DNA from: Marisa cornuarietis
Taxonomy: Eukaryota; Mollusca; Gastropoda; Architaenioglossa; Ampullariidae
Length of the DNA stretch: 64,000 bases
Direction of reading: 5' to 3'
Assembly: GCA_004794655.1 (NCBI GenBank)
Contig: SMMW01000524.1
Span: 1,404,501 to 1,468,500 of the forward strand
In this document: piece after piece, positions 54,821 to 64,000 of the stretch
Layout of the letters: each line of letters begins with the position of its first letter
How positions within the stretch are numbered: position 1 is the stretch's first letter
Program-made: the position numbers and the translations under genes
Notes under the pieces: model-generated
Database searches by the model: none
The model's input: the letters and a program-made list of their open reading frames with translations, nothing else
Told to the model about the DNA's origin: nothing

Positions 54821-55350
54821 TGCTCTATAAATTTATAGGAAAGAATAAGAAAGAAGGAGGAAAATGATGGACGTCAGGCGGGTGCAAGTTGCCTTCTAGA
54901 AACACTACATACAAAGCCAAACTGGTTCAGCTGTCTTATTGAGGCCATGAAATCTGACACTCCGTGACCTCATCCCCAAGTTTAAAGGTATTAAAGGTGA
55001 GAATTGATTTCTTTGCCAAATCTTGAAGGAAATGAAAAAGCACATGGAACATGGATTTCTATTCTGGTGTGGTTATCCATCTAAATTAAGTCTGCAAGTT
55101 TTTTTTTATCATATCTGCAGTCTTATTAGCTGAGCTTAGCCTGAGTGGGTACCTATGTCTGATTTATTATCTTTCTGTTGCTATGTCTTTAAGTTCCTCA
55201 TGAAGGATATGGAATGTCTTTTCACAGATGAGGTCGACAGAGAATGGCTGGAGAAACAACCAGAAACACTGCTCCTTTCCTCGCCTAGAAGTGCACTGCC
55301 CTGACATGTCAATGCTCCACCTCATATTGTACCAGACAGCAGCTTTGATC

Positions 55351-57891
55351 TTCTGTAGCAAAATTGTACATTTTCAGCTTTAATATTGTGGCGGACCTCA
55401 CCTGGAAGTGGTTGAATTTTGGGTGGGATCTTTCTTATGCTCTTGGGACACACAAGTCATCAACAATTAAGTCCCCAAATTTTGTTTGAAAAAAAAAGTG
55501 GTGTCTAAGGAAAATACCATGAAATACATGTGGTACGTGTACAAAACAGAAAAATGCTGCACTATTTTGGATTGATTCATACAAACAATGTTTATAATCG
55601 TTTCTTTCAGTTCATCGACCATCTTTTCACCAGGTTTTGCTGGTGCTAACAGGTCACACATCAACATATATGTTGCCCTCCACACACACACACACACATT
55701 CAACGAAACTGATTTTCTTTTTTTTTTTCTCAGCTTAGAAAGTCATTTGATACAAAGCAGTTTTTCATTTCCTTTATATACTTACCCTAGACTTCTGTCC
55801 CTGTGGGGCCATAGTTATGAAGCAAGGGTAAGTCATTGCCCCCAACAAAAAGGGGAAATAAAGGCCATTGTCTCTTTTGTTACAAAGCAGTGTCCTGACC
55901 CCACAGGTATTGCTTTATGTTACTTTAATTCAGGGCATCCTTGCCCCTACTTTTTAGCTATGGTCAATATCACAAAGTCAACAATATCATATATACCTGA
56001 GCAAACCAGAGCGTTGTTATATATCTCAAAACAGCACTTCAAAAGATGTGAATGGAGATATGGTCATATGCAGCAGATCCAGTAAATGCTGCTTCAAATG
56101 CTGGCAATGTAACAGTAGTGCAACATCCCTCTTCATTGTACTTCAAGTTTTGTGAGGCAATGTTTGGACTCAGTTTTAGGAAAGGTGTGCAAGTGCTGAT
56201 CAAGAATCGGGTCATATACAGTTTCTAGGCAAGTTTCAGCAAACTGGTTAGTTTTATAATTGTATGTTTAAAACGGTCATTTTTTCACTTACATAATTAA
56301 AACTTATGATCATAAAAATTATAGATGCCACATGTGATTTATCACAAAAATAAAAAATGTATATTCTATTAATGTATTAAGGTATTTAGCAACAGTTGTA
56401 GTTTTAAAGGATACATTGAATCCTTGTACATCTCTTTTTCATAGATTTGTCATTTCACAGTATAGTACTTTTTGTAACAATTAATGTTCTGGAGTCTATT
56501 TCACATTTTGCTTGCTTTTATGAGGAACGCATGTATTACAGCATATTAGTGTATTACTTATTGCAAGTTATTGCATGACATTAAACAGTGCAGAATGTTG
56601 TTCTCACAGATGAGCAAAGGAAAGCTATTTGACTTCATTTCAGTTTCTCTGTGTCATTCTCTATTATAACGTTTTATAATAATCTAATGGTAGTTAATAT
56701 AACACTATAAGTGGTGTGTGTGTGATAGAGAGAGAGAGATAAAGAGAGAGAATCCCTGTTTTCAGTCTCTGAACTGTGGTAGTTTCCTACCTTTGGTGGT
56801 GGTAGTGGTGGTGGTGGTGGTGTTGGGGGGGGCAACCTTCATGCTGACAGTGAACGACGTTCACATTCTTATTCCCTCTGTATTTTTTTTTTTTTTTGAT
56901 GGGGCGGCTGCCCCATTGCCTTCCTGCGGTTCCTGCACCACTGTACCTGTCTACTTTATTCACCAGTATCACTCTTACAAGTGCTGAAATCTTTGGACGT
57001 CTTTCAGCTCCGAAAGAAAAAGTTATCCCTCTCCACCTATGACAAGCGCTCTTTTCAAACGTTGTCCTCGTCATATGAACAAAATAACAAACGGATTCTT
57101 TATTGAGCAAATACTTTGGTTTGTTTATAGGAACGAAATGAGCATATGAAAGAAAGAACCTTGTGCCGTCTCGTGCAGTATGTCATATGATTACTAGTGT
57201 ATCACAGAGGGGTGACATGGAGGACTCAACAGTCAGTGCAGCGCGGGTGGCCGAGTCGCACCTGACCTGACTAATAGGTGTTATATTTTTTAAGATAGTG
57301 GAAAGAGAAAGGGGAAGACAATATAATTAATTGTCGGTCCCGTGGCCCGAATCTGCTTGTGTGGCTCGGAAAAAGAAACTAATCAGTCCGGTTACAGGTA
57401 TTACCCAGTCACCCAAATAATATCAATTTGTGCTGGCATGACGAGTATGATGCTGATTTAGAGAAACGATCGGGACCATAGCGGGACCGATCCTTGTTTT
57501 TTTTTGTTCTTTCTTTTTTTTTTTAACTAAAAGGCTTAATAAAACACTTGCTTAACCCTGCGGCCGGACCATCGGCTAGTCGCGGCTCCTAAAAGCTCTA
57601 ACGCCAAACTTTTGTTCGAGGGAAGACGAGGCTAGTTCCAAAGGAAAATTTTCCACTGCAATTTTAATCTTACTGATCGGGTATGCCATGACTGCTATCT
57701 AGTCTAATACCTCGCGTTGTTTTCTTTCCCTTCCATCTGCTACGCATCTACACTTAGCTGACCTTAGAATCCATAAAAGACCCTGCTTTTTTTTAAAGTG
57801 TGTTTTCTTTGGTGCATCGTTTAGCTTAGGATCGGTGAGGTTTTCTGTCACTTGTCGTGTACGTGTGCTCACATTCTGTTTCAACGTGCGC
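55351..57891. other. Spacer between CARD units 2 and 3
   Basis: No recognised gene. It contains a MITE relative (56815-56942), GA and GGT microsatellites near 56730-56825, and a GGCCATAGTTATGAAGCAAG repeat near 55810. The open frame at 55588-56085 crosses a CA/TTTTC tract and has no supporting similarity. Confidence 0.5.
56815..56942. mobile_element. Relative of the CAGTGGCGTAGG MITE, 3' part
   Basis: Shares the G run, the CATGCTGACAGTGAACG...TTCACATTCT interior and a GGTTCCTGCACCACTG right end with 1536-1683. The left terminus is obscured by a GGT repeat. Confidence 0.6.
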
Positions 57892-59156
57892 GAGACGACA
57901 CAAGTTTCATTGGCTCAAGAAGAATAAAGTTATTTCTTTCGTACGACGAGAACAAAACGTACAAGTGCTGAGTCACACACACAAAGAGGTTAGTAAATTT
58001 AAAATTTAATTGCATCATTTACACATACAAAGCAATTCAACCCTACACTACACATACCTAACTCCTACACCGCTAAAATATATCACCTACTTCTTCAATG
58101 CCTATATAGTTCTACCTACGTTTCTACTAACAACTAAGGGGAGGGACAAAGGATTTCGAGGTATGTGAGCCGCTTGACAGCGGACCTAACACCTACACGG
58201 TGCAGCGGCACTTTCTCCCGTTCTCAAAATAAGGGAAAAACTGAAGGGTAAGGAGAGGGAATTTTTTGGTACCTGATCGAGCCACTTGTCAGCGAACCAG
58301 AACACCTATACACGTGTACGAATAGTACGATGCTGTGCATGGTACTTTCTCCCAAACTCAAATTTGGGTTCACTGTAATGGTAATATTTCGAGATACGTG
58401 AGCCAGCGGACCAGAACAGGTACGCCATACGGTGCTGTAGGTAGTTCTTTCGCCTGCACTCGAAATAAGGGAAACCAAATACATGTAGGTGGGATTTTGA
58501 GGAACGTGAGCCACTTGTCAGCGGACCGGAACAGCCACAGGATACTGTGGCGTTTCTCCCGCACTCAAAAAATAGGGGACCTAATGGGAAAAAGTATTTC
58601 GAGATACGAGAGCCACTTGACAGCGGAACAAAACACTATACACGGTGCAAATATTAATTAAGGTACTTCGATCTTCCACACTTGTAATAATTAAAAAAGG
58701 AATGACCCCCTCAGGCTGCAGGTACTACGTACTCGTTCCAGGGTCAGTAATCTCACTCGCGCTGCTACCCAAGTCAAGGGTGGAGGGAACAACGCACTGT
58801 CAACGGTATACACGCTGCAGTGAACAATTACACACCTGTATTACGTAACGCCATTTTTTTTCGAGCTTCGCTGTCATATCTTTTAATTTTACAGGTCTCC
58901 AGAACTAAGTAGAAATCCGATTTTTGTTTCTTCTGTTTAAAAACTATAGGTATGTAAATGAAAATATTGTAACGGGAATTTCTCTTTTGTGTGTATGACT
59001 ATCAGTAAAGGGACAGCATTAGTGTTGAGCTACTGATCTAGTCACCGCACGGCACTAACAAGGAAGTGCACTGTGTCCTTACACCTTGTGTGTGCATTCC
59101 ATGTCGGCCAACTGAAGGGGATTTTGCCGCCCTCGCCGCTCAGTTTCTGCCCAGAA
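57892..59156 (+). repeat. 5' flank of CARD unit 3 with ~110-bp array
   Basis: Aligned to 47802-49092. The array occupies about 58150-58710 and has five recognisable units (near 58153, 58262, 58386, 58494, 58597), one more than unit 2. The conserved 5' block is 59004-59156. Confidence 0.8.
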
Positions 59157-62100
59157 ATGGCGTAAGTATACACGAAACGGTGCAAACTAGAATTTTATTA
59201 TTACTAACTTTCGATGTGTATGTAGATATATATGCTTGTCGGTGTTCTCAAATTAGTCTGCAAGAAAATATTCAACTTTTTGTGAGATTTTAGTTTTCTA
59301 GGGGTACATTAAGCAGTGAGTCAAAGGTCGTTAGGTCCTATACTTCTTAGAACTGGTGCCTCCTCCAACACCCTGAATCATTCATTCCGTTAAGTTCAAA
59401 TTTCGACAGTAAAAATCGGGAATTCCCCTGAACGTGGACGTGTTTGTCATACGCCTCAACTATAAGGACTTGGTGTGAGTCCAGTCGGCATCCTGTAGCT
59501 GTACTTGAAGATGTACAGGTGATTATTTTAAGAGATACTAATCTTAACCACTTTTGTGTATAGGTTCGGATTATTACAAAATTCTGTCCTAAAATTTTGT
59601 CACAAGTTAACAAGTGTATTACATGTTTCATGTCGGATGCATCAGAGGAGCAATTCACGTGCCTACGATCAGCTATATAGTCATTCGATCAGTATTTGCA
59701 ACATAACTTTTAACCAAAAAGATTGTTAATCGTGGCACAGTCTGGTATTGCATGTCGTGATTTTAGTGATTATCCTTTTGATAGGTATAAGATGGAGAAA
59801 CACAGGTCTAGTGTCGAATGTAAGCGTGGGCCGTGGGAAAAGAGGGGAATTCCTGATCACAGAAGTCGGTCAGCAATGTGCTTGTGCACTTTATCAAAAG
59901 CCTACAACGAAGACGAGTTAAGATAAAAATGAACGACAAAAAGTTGCTTTTGAATGATACATAGGTGCGAGATAAACATTAATAGATGCGAGGCGTGCAA
60001 GAAATACATGTATCAACCTTTTGATGATGTTGGCAACAGACATGATCGACCTTCGTGAGTTTGACCTGCGCGCTATCGCGGAACCCGAGCGCCATGTTTA
60101 GGATGTCGAGTAACAATGTTACACTAGTTTTAGTAGTTAGTAATTACAGAGACAGAAGAGGAGAAAAAACGTTTTAAGTGAGGCTCGCTGTCTCAAACAA
60201 GCGCTCTCTCTGCACTGAACTTATCTTGGAATGCAAATCATCGATCATACCCACACACACACACACACAAAAAATGCCGATAACATATATATGCCTACAT
60301 TTACTCTCTGAAACATAGGAACACTTTAATCAAATAATCAGTTTATTTGTAAATTTACGCGTACTGATTATGAGAACAAAAACAGAAACCCACACTATAT
60401 GAATGTTTCATATCAAATTTGTCCACTAAAGTGCCGATACAAGCCATTTACTCTCTGCAACATACCAACGAATTAAAGGCACGTGGAGATATGAATCAAG
60501 TAGAATCAAGAAAGGCATCCACCACCATGCCTTATAGTTTACTAAAGCGCTTAACACCATTTGCATGATTGTCATTTATAAACTTCTTTGAATTTACAAA
60601 TTACCAATTCTTCCTCTTGAATTTACGAAGTTAGATTTAACCAGCTTCAAGAACTGTAGATAACAGTCCAAAAATTTGTAGAACTATTTTACAGTTTTGA
60701 TGGTTAACAAAATATTGTAATCTGCTTTAATCTCAGACCCAGACAATATTTAAGTGACTTTAAGAGGGGACATTAAATAGACCATAAGGCCTAGGCAAAT
60801 GATAGCTATATAGTCCCTACTACTACTACTATACTATGTAGTATACCTTTTACAAACCTGAAAAATAGGCTAGAATTAGTGTAAGGGTGAGGAATAGGTG
60901 TGGGTTAATGTTAGAGTTAGGAATAGGAGAATGTTTTTTTCCCAGTTTCATGGGGTATGTCAAGGTGGCCATGTCACTGCATAGTATAAAGGACTTTCCT
61001 AAAGCAAGTTGTTCCCAAATGACTATAGGAGATGAATTAAAAGATTGGTCTTCCTAGAAAAAAATGTCATTTCTGCTTTGAGAATAATTAGTTGAGATGA
61101 AATCTCTCACACCTAAACAAAATGATGTTTGTTGTAGTACTTGAGCACTGCTTTTCCATAATTTAATATGGAACCAGTAAATATGAGACTAGCACAACAA
61201 AACCTGTGTGTGAACATACATGGTGACTAACAGCTGTGTGTTGAGCAAAAGAACAAAGATAATTGCTGAGAGGTTGTAAATTCTAGGTTTCCACATGTAA
61301 ATCTAGGAGGTTCACTGGGGTTGGTAGTAGCATCAAAGTGAACTTGAAGGTGATAGGAGAGATAGTCAAATTAGGATTGCTGACACCTATAACTCCAGTT
61401 CTTTTTCACAAACATATTTTTGGTTTTGTAACCTGGTACAATCATCATGAGGAAAAGCATGATTACATTCAGGTATTTTATGATGCCATAGCTTATACCT
61501 GTATCATTAGCTGTTACTTAAAAACAAATCACCAGATATACCTTTGTTAGCTTTTTCTGAAAACTTAGAAATTCTGTGCATTCAGGTATATAATTAGTTC
61601 CTGATATAAAACATGATATAGACGACAGTGATAAATGTGCGATTGGTTAAAAAAAAAAGCAAGAGACAAACTGCTCTGTCATTTCTAAGATGCTGAAGCA
61701 TATTGTACTATTTTTTGCAGGTACTCAGGAAGTACCAGTGTTGACATGATGGCGCTTCCTCATGACAAATATTCAGAATACAATGAGCAACTCTACAAGA
61801 AACTTTTACCTACTTTCAAGAAGCACATCCCAATAGATATAATTGATGAGCATGTAATTTCTGAGAAACTAATGACGTCGGAAATGGTAAGATTGTATCT
61901 ATATATATATGTATGTATGTGAGCATGCATGCATGTGTTTGTGGGTGTGCATATGTATTTAAATTGAAATGGGAGGGGAGGGGTGAAGAGAAAGCAGACT
62001 GTTACAGTTTGATCACTGCTAAACATATAAAACGTATAAAATTATATAAAAGTGGCATAGGAAGCAGGGGGGGCAGTCAACAACTCAAAGAAAATACTGA

Positions 62101-64000
62101 TGGGGACAAGAAATCTTGTTTAATGTCAGTATGGAGTCCCCCCCTAAAAAAACAAACAAAAAAAAACCCCAAGCATCTTGCTATGCCACTGTGTGAGGTC
62201 ATGTATCATAAAGTAGCACTGTATTATGATTTATCATCTTCTTAAAACATGGTGAGCCAGACATTGATACAGATGCAGTGCACATCTGATTACTTATATT
62301 TTTACTGGCAGAGGTATCTTGTTTTACTTGGGAAAAAAAGATTTGCTATTCTGCTTTTCTCTAATTTTGCCCTTGAAATTCCTTTTTATGTCTGATTTTT
62401 CTCTCCTCATGGTTTGTTTTTGTGGCCTTTGAAGTTGCATATCTGTTACTTTGTCTGATTTTCTCTCTATTGAGGGAAGGGGTTTGTCTTAATAGCCCTC
62501 AAACAGCAGTTCTTTTTGCACCAGCAAACAATTTTCCAATAATGCTTGAGTTGGCATTCTTTCAGCTTACCCTGGAGCAATAAACATGAACCAGATGGCC
62601 ACACTCTGATTTCTCCATCAAAGTGTTCCAAGGAAGGTCACACCATAAATTGTTTGTTATGCCACTGTCAGTTCCTTCCTGTCATGATGGCTTTTGTTGT
62701 TTCTTGTAGGCTTAGTGAACTGTGCACCAAAAATTATAGAACTGCCAGACATTAAACAGTCTTTGACCTTTTGCTAGATGAAAATGAGTATGCATTCAAA
62801 TTTGTTTGGGATCAGAGAACTTGCTTAGATTTGCACTCACACACACACACACACACACACAATTGCTATAATAATTTCTATAGCTATAGAATTATTAAAT
62901 GTAAAATGCTGCTGCTGCATAAAGATGATTTACTGAAGAAACAGCACAAAAAACAGTCACTGGTATTGAGAACATTTAAAAGTAAAGGGTATTGAGAGCA
63001 AAAATGAGTGAATTTAAAATTCTTAAAAATGTTTTCCTTACTTAAGCTGGTAAGACTGAAATAATGAAATTGGTTGATCAATGACAATGTCTTTATTGTT
63101 TCTTCAGTTACGATTACTCCTCCTTTAAGACAAGTTTAAATATTAGATTAATTTTTTTGTTGTTGAATCACTTGCATGTTTAATGTTTCCATGTTCAAGT
63201 ACTTGTTTATTATTTTTTGCTTGACATATATGAATGCTTTATTTATTCAGTATTTTTCATGCATTCTTGATGTATGGGAAGGTTTATTTGGTAAGTTTAC
63301 TTGGTAGAAAAGCACTTTTACTCCAGTTAGGGATGATTTTGCACTATGCTGAGAAGAAGGAAAGAGACGACAGAGTACCATGACCCCCTTCTCCCACCAA
63401 AGACCACTTACCGATTGCCAGCCATGTGGATGGGTGCCGCAAGATCATCACTCAGATCCTTAGAATCATCACTGCAGTAATAATAATAATAAAGTTCACT
63501 TGTACAGTGCAATATCCCAGCCAACAGGCATGCTCATTGCGCTTTACATATCACAGTAATTCACGACAATCACTGTCAATGATGTAAAATTAGGAAAAAT
63601 AAAATGCGCAGACTTTTAGCTGTGAGCAAAGGGGTAGTAAAAAGTAGAGACACGCTTTGGAAAAATCTGCAAAAACAAAGATCAAGTTAGTAAGATAAAG
63701 AGAAAGTTAACTGGTCACATTTTAGCCAGTAGCAGAAGGTGACAGTTAATTCCTTAAAATTTGCTTGGGATCAGACAAGCAAGTATTTTATCACTTATGT
63801 GGTACCGGATGCCTGTTGGGGAGAGATATTCTTAGTTGTGTAGGTAGGTGTGCTCAGCTGATGTACCTGATTATTCAGGAAGGTAAAAGGTAGACAGATA
63901 GCTTGGGCTCTGTCTTCTATACATGCCTTAGATCTGATGAACAACTTACAATTTACTATCCCTTTCCCGCTAGGACCTTCTACCTTTACCTTTTATTTGC
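59157..64000 (+). CDS. CARD-only protein, tandem copy 3, 3' part beyond window
   Basis: Exon 1 is 59157-59161 (ATGGC) and exon 2 is 61721-61886 (166 bp, as in copy 1), both with GT-AG borders. They encode 57 residues with no stop, including YSEQY-type SEYNEQLYKKLLPTFKKHIP and IDEHVISEKLMTSEM, the N-terminal helices of the CARD. Differences from copy 1 are mostly conservative, so it is probably functional. The window ends inside the SINE-like segment that precedes exon 3 in the other copies, so exon 3 should begin within about 50 bp of the edge. The coding part seen ends at 61886. Confidence 0.7.
62051..62191. mobile_element. CAGTGGCGTAGG-type MITE in intron 2 of CARD copy 3
   Basis: Ends AGTGGCATAGGAAGC and GCTATGCCACTG are inverted repeats. 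The interior, AATGTCAGTATGGAGT then CCCCCC, is the reverse complement of the 1536-1683 interior. The matching positions in CARD copies 1 and 2 lack it, so it arrived after duplication. Confidence 0.7.
63475..63550 (-). repeat. LINE/SINE tail in CARD unit 3
   Basis: (TAA)n then AGTTCACTTGTACAGTGCAA and CTCATTGCGCTTTACATATC, a divergent member of the GCGCTTTACA tail class. Confidence 0.6.
63866..64000 (+). mobile_element. SINE-like segment at window end, CARD unit 3
   Basis: CTGATTATTCAGGAAGGTAA and CTAGGACCTTCTACCTTTAC match the segments before exon 3 in copies 1 and 2. It is cut by the window edge. Confidence 0.5.

Larger units (their letters stand above)
49093..55350 (+). pseudogene. CARD gene tandem copy 2, disabled
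   Basis: Exons equivalent to copy 1 are 49093-49097 (ATGGC), 53389-53554, 54839-54996 and from 55228. The second exon keeps its length and phase but has an in-frame TAG at 53516-53518, where copy 1 has GAA. The third is 158 bp instead of 166: an 8-bp loss near 54960 shifts the frame and brings a TGA directly after KSDTP. The fourth is also altered, ending early after PRSAL. GT-AG borders remain. The CARD pattern is still visible (GRQAGASCLLETLHTKPNWF). The first intron carries a LINE, a palindromic MITE and a mariner-like element. The lesions are independent, so sequencing error alone is unlikely. Confidence 0.8.

Noticed and set aside
55588..56085. 165-aa plus-strand frame
   Set aside because: Spans a CA microsatellite and a dispersed repeat and has no recognisable domain.
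57236..57275. tRNA-like GGGTGGCCGAGTCG sequence
   Set aside because: An A-box-like start only; no B-box at the proper distance.
60780..61030. Possible further inverted-repeat element
   Set aside because: CTACTACTACTA and partial TATAGT/ACTATA matches are too weak and lack a target duplication.

Overview
This is animal nuclear DNA with GT-AG spliced genes, AT-rich introns and many LINE, SINE, hAT and MITE remnants. The repeat content and protein divergence suggest a lophotrochozoan, most likely a mollusc; that is inference from style, not proof of species.

Three blocks stand out. (1) 4.9-13.4 kb, minus strand: a complete six-exon RIB43A-like gene (RIBC family, 379 aa), a ciliary doublet-microtubule protein. 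(2) 13.9-32.2 kb, plus strand: a complete SMC1 cohesin gene, rebuilt here as 28 exons joining in frame to 1,247 codons plus stop. The two start codons lie 450 bp apart, head to head. Human SMC1A-RIBC1 and SMC1B-RIBC2 have the same divergent arrangement, so the pair probably predates the vertebrate duplication. (3) 36.8-64.0 kb, plus strand: three tandem copies of a small gene encoding what looks like a stand-alone CARD of the RIG-I/MDA5 type. Copy 1 (37.2-42.7 kb) is intact at 150 aa. Copy 2 (49.1-55.3 kb) is a pseudogene with a nonsense codon and an 8-bp frameshift. Copy 3 (59.2 kb to the edge) has intact first exons and is cut off by the window end. All copies share an odd first exon holding only ATGGC of the coding sequence.

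Accessory DNA is dense. It includes a 1.6-kb hAT transposon with terminal repeats and a target duplication inside an SMC1 intron, a second hAT splitting a ~110-bp repeat array, several MITEs, a 2-kb LINE and LINE/SINE 3' tails. Because the CARD units are duplicated, one copy serves as the empty site for insertions in another.

No operons, CRISPR arrays, rRNA genes or convincing functional tRNA genes were seen. The first 4.8 kb, 32.7-36.8 kb and 55.4-57.9 kb hold no recognisable gene apart from repeats.
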